The position numbers and the translations under genes are program-made. Of a stretch of 64,000 nucleotides of DNA, positions 16,594 through 25,530 are shown piece by piece. The stretch comes from Paenibacillus sp. GTDB lineage: Bacteria; Bacillota; Bacilli; Paenibacillales; Paenibacillaceae. Numbering within the stretch: the stretch's first letter is position 1; the number at the start of each line of letters is the position of its first letter. Where the stretch lies: assembly GCA_023512345.1 (NCBI GenBank), contig JAILZT010000006.1:62001-126000 (forward strand). Reading direction: 5' to 3'. The notes under the pieces were generated by a model. That model ran no database searches, was not told where the DNA came from, and saw nothing but the letters and a program-made list of their open reading frames with translations.

Positions 16594-18660
16594 TTATTTC
16601 AACTTAACCTCGTATAATGTGCCGCTGCTGTTAGTTGTTCCTGTAACCTGCCACTCTGCTGCTGGAACCTCCGTTCCATTCTCGGTAATCCACGATGTCA
16701 GCTCAGAGTTGCCACCGCGCCCGCCGCCCATGCCTCCACTGGATACCAGAAAGTATTTCACCTTTCCACTTTCCACCAAAGCCTTCAGCGTATCCGCAGT
16801 ATATACCGTATCTGATCCAGAGAAGCCGTTCAAAATAACAACTGCAGCGTCTTCCTCGACAATATAAGGTGCTGCCGTATTGTAGTCCATGACGGCGAAT
16901 AAGTATTTCTCACCGGTATTATTACTTTGCAGATAAGCTAACAATTGTTGATTAACACCTTCACTATTGCCCATCCTCCCAGAGAAGCCACTTGGTACTC
17001 CGGAGTTGGTTCCTCCCGGTACACCTGCATTCTGAAACTGAGTTAGCCTTTCAGCATTCATTTGAAATCCGCCCATTTCATTTCCGCCTGTGGGCCCCGC
17101 TGCCGGAATCATGCTGTTCTGCCCATAAGTTATGGGTGTGAGTGCCCAATATGTAGGACCAATGAGTAATACCATTAAGCCAGCCAAACCTGCTGCATAC
17201 ACAAAGGGTTTCTCTTTTCCCTTAAGGGCTACCAGGAGCAGAGTCATTAATATTCCAGCAACCAGGACACCGATTGACCAGCCACTGCCGATCGTTTTGT
17301 CATATGGATGAAGAATGTACCACTGTAAACCTGCTGTAACCAGTGTTGCTGCCGGCAAAATCCAGGATACCCAGCCTGAACGTTCACGATATTGAGTCCA
17401 GAGCTCTGACCAGCCTGCACCAACCAATGCGGCTATGGGTGGCGCCATCATGATTAGATAATATTGATGGAAGAAACCCGCGATACTGAAGAATCCCATA
17501 ATGGGCACCAGCCAAGCCAGCCAGAACAAGGCTTCTTTATGTTTCTGCGTAAAGTTCTTACGTCGCAAGTTAGTGAACAATGCGATGCAGGCGAATGCTG
17601 CGAACGGAAGCAGCCAGCTTGCTTGGCCAGACAACTCTGCTTGGAACAACCGAAGTGGACCTACCGTTCCTGTATTAAACATTCCACCGCCGCCACCATC
17701 ATTCATTCCGCCGCGATCAGCTTGACCTCCGTCATTAGCAAATTGACGACGCCCACCGTCTGTACCATTACCTGGGGGCTGGGCCGGCAAACCTCCATCT
17801 GCTGTTCCTGTCTGACCACTTGATACTGAGGTCCCGTCCGGCATCCCGCCTCCGTTACCGCCTTTCCCCTGATCGCCTGTTAAACGGGATACTCCATTGT
17901 ATCCAAAGGCTAGATTCAGTACAGAGTTAGTACCACTGCTTCCGATATAAGGTCGTTTACTGGCAGGAATCGAATCAACAATAACCGCCCAAGATAGAGA
18001 AACTACGAGGAGCACAGCCGTAGAAGCTGCAAGAACTGCTATTTTTCTTTTCCAATTCACTTTCGCCGCCAATATGTAAAAGAGGTAAAAGGCCGGAAGA
18101 ACCATGTAGGCCTGCAGCATCTTCTCATTGAAGCCTACGCCAATCAACGCAAACGCTGCGATCAGACTTCCTGTTTTGTTGCCTTTAGTGCCTTTGAACA
18201 GAAACCATGCAGCCAGCAAAAGGGTAAACACTAGCATGGCATCAATGTTATTCGTCCGGCTGACCGCAGCTGCTACCGGTGTGGTCGCCATAGCCAATGC
18301 AGCTAACCTTGCTGCTGTTGTTCCAAATGTAGGCTTAACTAGCATATATACTAGGAGTACCGACCCCATCCCACCGAGAACCTGAGGCAGTATTACACTC
18401 CAGCCGTGCAAACCAAAGATTAAAGCGCTGAGTGCCTGAATCCAAAACGTCACGGGCGGCTTGTCAACGGTGACCGAGCCGGCAGAATCCAGAGACACAT
18501 AGAAAAAATTATGAAAGCTTTGCAGCATACTCCCTACCGAGGTGGTGTAGTACGTATTCGCATATTGATCGTTCCAAATTCCATAACCGTACAAAAAAGC
18601 TGCAAGCCCTAAAATACCTAACAAAAAAGCATCTGAACCCATTTTTCTGAACAGTTTCAC
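16594..18660 (-). CDS. GT39-type membrane glycosyltransferase (YkcB/ArnT-like)
   Basis: Multi-pass membrane enzyme of 688 residues that would transfer a sugar from the polyprenyl-phosphate donor onto a cell-surface acceptor (a teichoic-acid-like polymer in related systems). The PMT-like N-terminal loop with VTVDKPPVTFW, about twelve hydrophobic helices and a C-terminal extracellular domain are visible. Two Gly/Asn/Ser-rich low-complexity stretches (about 262-331 and 520-575) interrupt the fold and should lie outside the cell. Start GTG 18660 follows AGGAG by 9 bases. First gene of the operon with the GT2 gene. Confidence 0.88.
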   Translation of the reverse strand: MKLFRKMGSDAFLLGILGLAAFLYGYGIWNDQYANTYYTTSVGSMLQSFHNFFYVSLDSAGSVTVDKPPVTFWIQALSALIFGLHGWSVILPQVLGGMGSVLLVYMLVKPTFGTTAARLAALAMATTPVAAAVSRTNNIDAMLVFTLLLAAWFLFKGTKGNKTGSLIAAFALIGVGFNEKMLQAYMVLPAFYLFYILAAKVNWKRKIAVLAASTAVLLVVSLSWAVIVDSIPASKRPYIGSSGTNSVLNLAFGYNGVSRLTGDQGKGGNGGGMPDGTSVSSGQTGTADGGLPAQPPGNGTDGGRRQFANDGGQADRGGMNDGGGGGMFNTGTVGPLRLFQAELSGQASWLLPFAAFACIALFTNLRRKNFTQKHKEALFWLAWLVPIMGFFSIAGFFHQYYLIMMAPPIAALVGAGWSELWTQYRERSGWVSWILPAATLVTAGLQWYILHPYDKTIGSGWSIGVLVAGILMTLLLVALKGKEKPFVYAAGLAGLMVLLIGPTYWALTPITYGQNSMIPAAGPTGGNEMGGFQMNAERLTQFQNAGVPGGTNSGVPSGFSGRMGNSEGVNQQLLAYLQSNNTGEKYLFAVMDYNTAAPYIVEEDAAVVILNGFSGSDTVYTADTLKALVESGKVKYFLVSSGGMGGGRGGNSELTSWITENGTEVPAAEWQVTGTTNSSGTLYEVKLK

Positions 18661-18818
18661 GTATTCCCACTCCTCATCCTAATCACTCGATGACTTTATA
18701 TCCCGGTTCAATCTATCCGTAGATGTATTATTGCATCCGTACCTTAACTCTCAATGAATTCAAGCTGAATGTTTGCTGAACGTATACAGAGACAGAAATC
18801 TAGGAAACGTCTGAACGC

Positions 18819-18841
18819 AAAAAAGCCCCAAAACGGGGCGT
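18819..18841 (-). terminator. Terminator of the 21.2-18.9 kb operon
   Basis: On the minus strand, GCCCC-GTTTT-GGGGC is followed by TTTTTT. It lies about 55 bases after the DUF1697 stop codon. Confidence 0.8.
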
Positions 18842-18842
18842 T

Positions 18843-18881
18843 GTCGGTGATTGTTTCGGGCGTAGTCGGTGATTGTTTCGG
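18843..18881. repeat. Tandem repeat of 17 bp with 22-bp period
   Basis: GTCGGTGATTGTTTCGG occurs twice (18843-18859 and 18865-18881) between the DUF1697 gene and its terminator. Two exact copies only; function unknown. Confidence 0.85.
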
Positions 18882-18893
18882 ACTGTTCGGAGC

Positions 18894-19439
18894 TTATTCC
18901 ATTCTACCCATGACAACAAGCTTATTTACGGTATTCCAGTTACGGGTTGTTGATGGCGTACCTAGTATTTTATCCATGGGAACTTTAAAAAGCGCAGACT
19001 TACTTACGCTGGTCTCATATAATACATACATTTCTTTACCGACAAAACAAAGCTTATCTGGCCCGTCCAGATAGGGTTGCAGCTTTTCCAGTGCCTCAAC
19101 AGAAGGTTCAGAGGTTAAGAAGGAAATATAAAGCCTCTTGTAGTCCTCATTACCCGAAAGCTCAAAGGGGTTATTCATTATAGCCTTCTCCATCTCTTCC
19201 AGTGTCCGAAGGATAACGAAGACCTCAAACCCGAAGACCTCTTTAATTCGCTGTTCGATTACCCCACTAATTGCCGTAGTCTCCAGATTGTCACTTTCAA
19301 AAACAACATTGCCGCTTTGGATATAAGTCCGTATATTATGGAATTCGAGGGACTGGAACATTGTTTTCAAGTCCTGCATTTTTACTATTTTATTACCACC
19401 AACATTAATGCCACGCAGCAGCGCAATATATGTAATCAA
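18894..19439 (-). CDS. DUF1697 family protein
   Basis: Protein of 181 residues with the family signature YIALLRGINVGG at the N terminus, then YIQSGNVVFES and a C-terminal RNWNTVNKL. The biochemical function of DUF1697 proteins is not established. The start is TTG 19439: GGAGG lies 9 bases before it and the family motif begins right after; the longer open frame upstream lacks similarity. Last gene of a four-gene operon, 28 bases after the kinase-like gene. Confidence 0.88.
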   Translation of the reverse strand: MITYIALLRGINVGGNKIVKMQDLKTMFQSLEFHNIRTYIQSGNVVFESDNLETTAISGVIEQRIKEVFGFEVFVILRTLEEMEKAIMNNPFELSGNEDYKRLYISFLTSEPSVEALEKLQPYLDGPDKLCFVGKEMYVLYETSVSKSALFKVPMDKILGTPSTTRNWNTVNKLVVMGRME

Positions 19440-19467
19440 GAAACAGCACCTCCACCTTTTTATTTTA

Positions 19468-20283
19468 TTATAATCTGACGGGTAGAGACGATAGACGTTT
19501 ACGAATTTCTTCAACAATCTGCTCCTTCTCTGCAGTTGAGAGCCATTCTACCAACCGCGCTGCAGCTACCGGTAGAATCCATTGATCAATTTCGGCATAG
19601 GTTCGCCCTGATAACCTGAGATACTCGCGAATGTAATCCTTCGTTAACTTCTTCCTTATAAATCTAATCATGAATTTGAGCAGGGGTGATGCTTTTTCGG
19701 GCATTTCTCCAATACTGAACATAATTACCGAACGAGCTGCATCTCCAGCAGGATTTCCAGCCAATCCAGTCATCCAGTCAATGATCCATGCTTGTTGATC
19801 CATAAGCACATTATCTGGATGAAAATCTCCGTGGCATAACTTCTGCTCCTCCGGGAGATCCTCAAGATAGGATAGAATGACCGACTTCTCATCTTCAGTG
19901 AGCAACGGCGCCCCTTTAATGCAGCTTCTATACCTCTCCTTTTGCTGCCCAATGTCTTCAGTAACATCTAACGTATGCAGACTATAGTGCAGCTCTGCCA
20001 TCATTTTGGCATACTTGCTAATCCTCCAAGGCTGTCTATCAATCATCTTTAGTAGAGTAGGGCCTTGTATTTGTTCAAATAGGATACCTTTCCGTTCATC
20101 AACGGTTATGAGTTCATAAGGCTTTGGAGTACGGACACCCCGAGCATACACAAATTCACTAATTTTGTACTCGTGAAGTATACTTTGTTCTGAAACATTC
20201 TCCCGGTAGAGCTTCAAAATCGTCTGGTCCTTGTACTGTAGAATCTCTGCTGTCCTTCCTTCACCTATAAGCTTCTCCTTCAC
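19468..20283 (-). CDS. Aminoglycoside-phosphotransferase-like kinase
   Basis: Protein-kinase-like fold of 271 residues. The catalytic loop LCHGDFHPDNVLM and metal-binding IIDWMTGLAGNP are intact, so it should be an active small-molecule kinase. Such APH-family proteins phosphorylate varied substrates (choline, aminoglycosides, sugars); no evidence points to antibiotic resistance in particular. Start GTG 20283 follows GGGGGAG. It lies 14 bases after the monooxygenase-like gene in the operon. Confidence 0.88.
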   Translation of the reverse strand: MKEKLIGEGRTAEILQYKDQTILKLYRENVSEQSILHEYKISEFVYARGVRTPKPYELITVDERKGILFEQIQGPTLLKMIDRQPWRISKYAKMMAELHYSLHTLDVTEDIGQQKERYRSCIKGAPLLTEDEKSVILSYLEDLPEEQKLCHGDFHPDNVLMDQQAWIIDWMTGLAGNPAGDAARSVIMFSIGEMPEKASPLLKFMIRFIRKKLTKDYIREYLRLSGRTYAEIDQWILPVAAARLVEWLSTAEKEQIVEEIRKRLSSLPVRL

Positions 20284-20297
20284 TTAGCTCCCCCTAT

Positions 20298-20594
20298 TTA
20301 ATCCAGACTTATTCGGGTAAAGTGTTCTACTACCGGAAAGGGACTATAATAATGGTGTAATAGAGCTTTCCATTCCTGATATTGACTGGATTCTCTGAAC
20401 CCTACGGTGTGATCCTCAAGATTACGCCATTGTACAAGAAGGAGATATTTATGGTCATCCTCCAGACATTTCTGTAGCTCATGCCCCAAATAACCCTCTA
20501 TAGAAGAAATTAGGACGGATGCTTCTTTAAAGCTATGCTCAAACTCATACGTTAAACCAGATTTCACTTGCAGCATCGCAGCTTCCAAGATCAT
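20298..20594 (-). CDS. Antibiotic biosynthesis monooxygenase (ABM) domain protein
   Basis: Single ABM ferredoxin-like domain of 98 residues, with the typical pattern of an N-terminal FEHSFKEA helix, central YLLLVQWRNLEDH strand and the REssQYQEWKALL helix. Members include quinol monooxygenases and heme-degrading enzymes; no specific activity can be read here. A good GGAGG site precedes the ATG. Second gene of the operon, 20 bases after the hydrolase-like gene. Confidence 0.88.
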   Translation of the reverse strand: MILEAAMLQVKSGLTYEFEHSFKEASVLISSIEGYLGHELQKCLEDDHKYLLLVQWRNLEDHTVGFRESSQYQEWKALLHHYYSPFPVVEHFTRISLD

Positions 20595-20614
20595 CGCTAT
20601 CCTCCCCCATCCCT

Positions 20615-21241
20615 TTAAACCTTCAAAGCATCCCTGAAATATTCATGATATAAATTAATAATCACAATAAGTATTGCCAGTGATTCGTTGACAGTGCCCA
20701 CTTCCAAGGAGTGATTGGCATCATCAATTCTGTAGACCTTGATATTATTTACTGCGTTGATCTCACTAGAGTGCTGTTCTGTGAACAATGGGTCAATGCT
20801 GCCGTAAATCACACTACCTGCACTTTGCCTAATGAAAGGTATCGTCTCAGACAGTGGAGTTAAATACAAATGCGAGGTCTTCTTCTGTATGTCCAACTCC
20901 TCGGCGATTCTCCCGGCAATAACCGTCCCCATGCTTTTACTAATAAACAGATATTTCTCGTATACCGGAAGTGAGGTAATAGCCGCTTTACACTCATCAA
21001 CGATGATATTCATTTGTTCACGTTGAAGGTCTACTCTCGCACTCTGATATCCATACTCCAATAGAAGAATATCGCAGTTATACTCCTTCGCTACTTTCGC
21101 AGCATATTCCAACAGCGGCCGCTCAGCCGAGTAATTTCTACCCGGATAAATAACAGCCAGTACCTTGGAGCCCTGTGTAATGTGTGTATGCCTGACATCT
21201 CTGCCCCAATAAGAAGGCATAAGAATATGATTTACGCTCAT
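20615..21241 (-). CDS. Alpha/beta-hydrolase-like protein
   Basis: About 208 residues. The nucleophile elbow is SKSMGT with Ser103, and Asp150 (GSIDPLF) and His177 (DDANHSLE) are correctly placed to complete a triad, so it should be an active hydrolase of the small dienelactone-hydrolase-like type. Substrate unknown. GGAGAG lies 8 bases before the ATG. First gene of the four-gene operon 21241-18894; no terminator is obvious between the germination operon ending at 21324 and this gene, so read-through is possible. Confidence 0.82.
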   Translation of the reverse strand: MSVNHILMPSYWGRDVRHTHITQGSKVLAVIYPGRNYSAERPLLEYAAKVAKEYNCDILLLEYGYQSARVDLQREQMNIIVDECKAAITSLPVYEKYLFISKSMGTVIAGRIAEELDIQKKTSHLYLTPLSETIPFIRQSAGSVIYGSIDPLFTEQHSSEINAVNNIKVYRIDDANHSLEVGTVNESLAILIVIINLYHEYFRDALKV

Positions 21242-21323
21242 GAGCCATTCTCTCCTCCAACAATGTATAGACGTACTCCTTGTCTATTATTATAGCTATC
21301 CAATGTATCATTTGGAAATGCTC

Positions 21324-22430
21324 CTATGATTGAGGCGACACCTGTTTTTGTTTGCCTTTTCTGGCGACCAGCTCTGCGCCAATCCATAATATTAATGGGA
21401 TAATCACCTGAAAGGGAAGTGCATAATATTTATAGGTTTGAAAGGCAAAGTGCTGCATTTCAAAAATATCCTTATAAATAAATTGCGCTAAATACACCAT
21501 AATAAGTCCCATTTGGAGCACAACGGAGCGGTAGCTTTTCAGCTTGAAAACTTTAGCCATGCCGTTACTGGTTACATATAAACATATGCTGACTTTGATA
21601 AATAAAGAGGTACAAAATACAATGGCAGATGACCCTTCAATTCTTGTTAGAAAATCACCTACATTAATTCGGCTCACAGCCACATAAGAAGGAAAATAAA
21701 GACTTGATAAAGAGTTAGGACCAAGTACCAGCAGGTTGCGCAGAGAGATTACTGTAATGATTAAACCCGAAATCAACAGCCCGCTTAAAAGCACTTTATA
21801 GGAAGAGCCCTTTTTAGGAAGAGCCCTAAATGTCCCCAAAAACAATACCGTTTCGGCAAAAGGAAATGAAAAAGCACCAAAGGCATCGTTAATAACTGGT
21901 GTCCATCCCAGATCTAATATAGGTCTCAAATTTTCAAAATGGAACAAGGGCATACCTAAGAATTCAACGATTACAATTACAACAAAACTGAACAACAGCA
22001 GCAATTTGGCACTTCTCCCCAACACTTCCAGGCCTGCCTTAACTGCAGATACGCAGATCAGGCCGACAAAGAGCATGGGAACAATCATGGGTGTTTCAGT
22101 CATTGCGACGGTTCTACAGAATTCTCCAAAATTACGCAGAACCAGCGATCCCAGATGCAATGCATACCATATATACACACAGCAGACAATTTTACCTCCG
22201 ATTCCCCCAAAAACGGCGATCAGCATATCAAAAAGATCCTTGCCTGGAAAAAGAACAGAGAGTCGAGCATAGATTAACATGAAGGGTAAAGACAGACCCA
22301 TAGCCAAGAGTAACGCGATCCAGCTGCTGCTCCCGGATTTCCCGGTTACTCCCATAAATAGTGAGCTGCCAAACACAAACAGGATCATAAGACTTATATA
22401 TTGACCTGCAGGTACAATCTCTTTGTTCAT
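21324..22430 (-). CDS. Spore germination protein, GerB/GerKB family permease subunit
   Basis: B subunit of a germinant receptor in the spore inner membrane; an amino-acid-permease-like protein with about ten membrane helices, 368 residues, normal for the family. It is thought to bind the germinant and works with the A and C subunits encoded upstream. ATG 22430 is preceded by GGAGGG. It is the last gene of an A-C-D-B operon and lies 30 bases after the small D-like gene. Expected to be forespore-expressed. Confidence 0.92.
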   Translation of the reverse strand: MNKEIVPAGQYISLMILFVFGSSLFMGVTGKSGSSSWIALLLAMGLSLPFMLIYARLSVLFPGKDLFDMLIAVFGGIGGKIVCCVYIWYALHLGSLVLRNFGEFCRTVAMTETPMIVPMLFVGLICVSAVKAGLEVLGRSAKLLLLFSFVVIVIVEFLGMPLFHFENLRPILDLGWTPVINDAFGAFSFPFAETVLFLGTFRALPKKGSSYKVLLSGLLISGLIITVISLRNLLVLGPNSLSSLYFPSYVAVSRINVGDFLTRIEGSSAIVFCTSLFIKVSICLYVTSNGMAKVFKLKSYRSVVLQMGLIMVYLAQFIYKDIFEMQHFAFQTYKYYALPFQVIIPLILWIGAELVARKGKQKQVSPQS

Positions 22431-22460
22431 GCTTCAACCCTCCGTCAAAACCTATATTCT

Positions 22461-22664
22461 CTAGAAAATAGCCCCAACCCATTGTACAATCCACGGCGAA
22501 GGGCTTGGAATCTCCCAACCCATAGCCAACGCAAATGCAATCGAGAAAGAAACAAGACATAACGCAGAACATACATAAAAGTCACGTTTCATTCCCTGCT
22601 TCAGCAGCCCATAGGGATCAACACATACGATACCAGCATAGAGCAGCACAATGAATACAGCCAC
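22461..22664 (-). CDS. Small two-helix membrane protein, candidate germinant-receptor D subunit
   Basis: 67 residues with two hydrophobic helices (about 3-16 and 28-48) and a short basic loop between them. It sits between the C and B genes, starting (GTG 22664) only two bases after the C-gene stop codon, so it belongs to the operon. Size, two-helix topology and location match the D proteins encoded in some Bacillus germinant-receptor operons, which modulate receptor function. Assignment rests on context and topology rather than on a sequence motif. Confidence 0.75.
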   Translation of the reverse strand: MAVFIVLLYAGIVCVDPYGLLKQGMKRDFYVCSALCLVSFSIAFALAMGWEIPSPSPWIVQWVGAIF

Positions 22665-22666
22665 GT

Positions 22667-23827
22667 TTAATCACCCATCTTTATAGATCTTGTAGTTTTG
22701 GCACTGGTCTCTATAATCACATCAGACTTAACAACAACTTGCAGATCAACAAAAGTCTTGCCCCAATCCTTCTCAAGCTTCTTCCAGGTTTTCGGCATGT
22801 TGATATGAACGGCCGCCCCAAATTCTAAAATATCGGTTTTGTACTTCTTCTGAACGTCATGGATCAGATCAAGCATATTTTTTTGCAATTGTTGTTCTGC
22901 TAGCTTCTCAATCTCTTTCTTCTTTTCGAAATCAGGGAATCCATTCCGCGGCATCACTTCATCCAAAACTGTTTGTGTTACTGTGCTGATCTGAATTTGC
23001 AGTTTCCCATTTATCCATACGGGTTTTATTTTTGTTTTATTTGAGGTAATTTCGAGGGAATAGCCAGGTTGCCCTTTCTCGTCCTTAATGGCTAACACGC
23101 CGCCCTTTATTTTATTCGTAACGAATAGCATGTATTTGGTTTCTTCCCCAGTGAGGGTTCCCACCATTTTATCCTTCAAAAATAAAGCACAGCCGCTAAT
23201 TCGTTCCGTTTTCCTTGTCTCCCTTTCATTGATATACACAAGCGGCACTATGGCATTCTCCCCTGAAGATTCTAGATTATCGAAAAAATCCCAAATGTCT
23301 GTAACGGGAGCCGTACTAACATAGTTCTCTTTTTTTATCATATCCCCAAGCTCAAAGGACAGTATTGTATTCTTTGTTTTGTTCAAAGTAAGAATATCTC
23401 GGGCATTCTTCTCTTTAGAAATAAATATATATACATCTGCTCGGGTCTCCGTATCTCTACTGTACCAATCTATTACTTTTAGCATCCCTTCCCTAGCTAC
23501 CTCTTCACTGATGATGATTGCCTTAGCATGGCTCCAAAATAGTTTTTTCCCTGTCATGGTAATCATGCTGCGAACAATATCAAACATCGTATCCCCCGCA
23601 AGAGTATGAATCGTGGAGCTAGCTTGATTATCCTCACCCCCTCCTCCCCCGGTTGTATCAATGGTCTCAGCGGTTAATAATATTTTCCCAGTAGACTTGT
23701 CCTTATCGATGGCTACACCGGCCACAATCGACATCTCCTCCACTTCCGTGTAATTCCAGCAGCCCGAAAGGCAGAGAAGAAGCAACAGAGAGAGCATGGC
23801 GGATAGTATTCTTTTCACTTGGATCAT
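22667..23827 (-). CDS. Spore germination lipoprotein, GerC/GerKC family
   Basis: C subunit of the receptor, anchored to the outer face of the spore inner membrane. 386 residues, starting with a lipoprotein signal peptide ending LLCLSGCW (lipid-modified Cys23), followed by the family stretch EEMSIVAGVAIDKD and the long mixed alpha/beta GerAC domains. The ATG overlaps the end of the A-subunit gene by four bases (ATGA), so translation is coupled. Confidence 0.93.
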   Translation of the reverse strand: MIQVKRILSAMLSLLLLLCLSGCWNYTEVEEMSIVAGVAIDKDKSTGKILLTAETIDTTGGGGGEDNQASSTIHTLAGDTMFDIVRSMITMTGKKLFWSHAKAIIISEEVAREGMLKVIDWYSRDTETRADVYIFISKEKNARDILTLNKTKNTILSFELGDMIKKENYVSTAPVTDIWDFFDNLESSGENAIVPLVYINERETRKTERISGCALFLKDKMVGTLTGEETKYMLFVTNKIKGGVLAIKDEKGQPGYSLEITSNKTKIKPVWINGKLQIQISTVTQTVLDEVMPRNGFPDFEKKKEIEKLAEQQLQKNMLDLIHDVQKKYKTDILEFGAAVHINMPKTWKKLEKDWGKTFVDLQVVVKSDVIIETSAKTTRSIKMGD

Positions 23828-25365
23828 GGCCTGTTTCCAGGCTTTCTCTTTCTATTGCGTGCCCCAACGATCACAGGATGAAGATAAATGTGCCACCACG
23901 GCGCCCTGATAATGGTATCTTTGATATCTTCAGGCTTGATGGAGCCCACTTTGAGCATGTACGAAACTCCGAACGAACGTAGGCTCATTAAGTGAACAAC
24001 TACAGCGAGCAAACCCAAAAAATACCCATACAAACCCAGTAAAAAAGAGGACAAGAGCAACAGCAGCCTTATTACCAACAGCGGACCTATAATGCGAGGG
24101 TTAAGCAGTGATGTTATCCCGGTCACACCCACTACTATAACCATAGGAGCACTGACAATACGGGCATCTACGGCAGCCTGTCCAAGCACAAGGGCTCCCA
24201 CGATGCTTACAGCCTGCCCAATGGCAGCTGGGATCCGAGCTCCCGCTTCCCGCAAAACCTCAAACATGGTCAGCATGAGGATCGCCTCAACAATTGTGGG
24301 AAAAGGGACTGCCTTTCTCGCATTGGCAATGCTGAGCAGCAGCATAGTAGGCAGCATTTCCTGGCTGAAGGACACTAAAGATAAATAAACGGCAGGTATA
24401 CTAATGGATAGAAAAGCTCCTAATACCCTTAACATCCGGTTACCGGAGGCAAAAAAATAGTTGAGGTAATAATCCTCACTCGTTTGAAAATTCTCTACAA
24501 ATAAATAAGGGAGTGTCAATGCAAAGGGGCTGCCTTCTATCAGTAAGGCAATTCTCCCTTCCATTATTTTACCAACCACTGTATCAGGACGCTCCGTGTT
24601 TCCAATCATATCAAATGGCGAATAGGGCTCATCTGCCACTAACTCCGCAAGATAACCCGTATCCAAAATATGGTCCACTTTAACTTGTTTAAGCCGCTTC
24701 TGCAGCTCCTGCAGAATATCCGGGGAGGCCAGACTTTCCAGATACACTAGGCATGTCGGAGTTTTGGAACGTGTACCTACTTCACTAATAATAAATTTTA
24801 AGTCGGGGGTCAAAATTCTTCTCCTAATAAGTGACAGATTTACTGGCAGCGACTCCGTAAATCCCTCGCGGGGTCCCCTAATTCCTCTTTCTGACGTGGG
24901 CTCTGAGATGGCTCGTGTCTCCCAACCCTGCACATTAAGACTTAGACCCTCAGAAATTCCATCTACGAATAAAACCGAATATCCGGCTACAATGGCACTA
25001 ATCAAATCATCCGGCTTTTTATAAAGTGCCACTTCACTGATATTTATAATCTGGGTCTGTATTTTGTCTATTAACCCTTCTGCAGCTAAGTCCTCAATAT
25101 CACCGAAGTCAAAACGCATAAGCGGCCTGGTGATAGCTTCCTGAATAAGATCGCGATCTGCCATGCCGTCAATATAGATCAAGCCACAGCGGATTTTGTT
25201 ACTATAGGCATTGTTAATCATTCTTGTTCTCAGTGTTCCATCATTAGCAAATATCCGCCGAAATAGAGCCATGTTCTCATCCAACGAGGCACTCAGGGAC
25301 AGCGATGGGGATGCTTTAGTAGAAGAAGATTTGTCTTGATTGTTTTCTGTTTCTTGTCCCGACAT
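23824..25365 (-). CDS. Spore germination protein, GerA/GerKA family
   Basis: A subunit of a germinant receptor; the oligomeric membrane protein now regarded as forming a germinant-gated channel. 513 residues: a hydrophilic N-terminal domain (about 1-270), then membrane helices in the C-terminal half, with family stretches DGMADRDLI, NTERPDTVVGKIMEGRIALLI and PFPTIVEAILM. Start ATG 25365 follows AGGAG by 8 bases; the open frame upstream lacks a site. First gene of the A-C-D-B operon with a sigma-G-like promoter in front. Confidence 0.93.
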   Translation of the reverse strand: MSGQETENNQDKSSSTKASPSLSLSASLDENMALFRRIFANDGTLRTRMINNAYSNKIRCGLIYIDGMADRDLIQEAITRPLMRFDFGDIEDLAAEGLIDKIQTQIINISEVALYKKPDDLISAIVAGYSVLFVDGISEGLSLNVQGWETRAISEPTSERGIRGPREGFTESLPVNLSLIRRRILTPDLKFIISEVGTRSKTPTCLVYLESLASPDILQELQKRLKQVKVDHILDTGYLAELVADEPYSPFDMIGNTERPDTVVGKIMEGRIALLIEGSPFALTLPYLFVENFQTSEDYYLNYFFASGNRMLRVLGAFLSISIPAVYLSLVSFSQEMLPTMLLLSIANARKAVPFPTIVEAILMLTMFEVLREAGARIPAAIGQAVSIVGALVLGQAAVDARIVSAPMVIVVGVTGITSLLNPRIIGPLLVIRLLLLLSSFLLGLYGYFLGLLAVVVHLMSLRSFGVSYMLKVGSIKPEDIKDTIIRAPWWHIYLHPVIVGARNRKRKPGNRP

Positions 25366-25397
25366 AAATCTCACTCCTGCCACGATAGCTTTTGTTA

Positions 25398-25428
25398 AAT
25401 TATCCCCTGGTACTTTTACTCCTATGCA
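25398..25428 (-). promoter_or_regulatory. Sigma-G-like promoter of the A-C-D-B germination operon
   Basis: On the minus strand TGCATA (25423-25428), an 18-base spacer and GATAATT (25398-25404) fit the forespore sigma-G consensus (TGMATA, 17-18, CATAMTA) at 6/6 and 5/7 positions. It ends about 32 bases before the start codon. Confidence 0.55.
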
Positions 25429-25441
25429 TCTATGATATGTC

Positions 25442-25474
25442 AAAAAAAAAGAAGCCGCTGCCTGCGGCTTCTTT
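25442..25474 (-). terminator. Leftward terminator between the ger operon and the ATL gene
   Basis: Perfect 11-base arms AAAGAAGCCGC / GCGGCTTCTTT around a 5-base loop, with nine T's only when read leftward. The nearest leftward gene upstream of it is the DUF1361 gene (25857-26528), so it would end that transcript after crossing the alkyltransferase-like gene in antisense. Confidence 0.85.
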
Positions 25475-25480
25475 CCAGTC

Positions 25481-25489
25481 TGTTATAAT
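25481..25489 (+). promoter_or_regulatory. Extended -10 promoter of the ATL gene
   Basis: TGTTATAAT is a perfect extended -10 element (TGnTATAAT), 42 bases before the ATG at 25531. No good -35 hexamer is present, consistent with an extended -10 promoter; that region is occupied by the leftward terminator hairpin. Confidence 0.6.
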
Positions 25490-25530
25490 TATTGATATAC
25501 AAACGTCCCAGCTAAAGGAGCTTCGGAAAA

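Noticed and set aside
17464..17823. Rightward open frames inside the GT39 gene
   Set aside because: Created by the Gly-rich low-complexity codons of the opposite strand; no ribosome binding site or recognisable protein.
19468..20283. Aminoglycoside resistance gene
   Set aside because: The APH fold and catalytic motif are real, but the family is broad and the housekeeping-like operon gives no hint of resistance.
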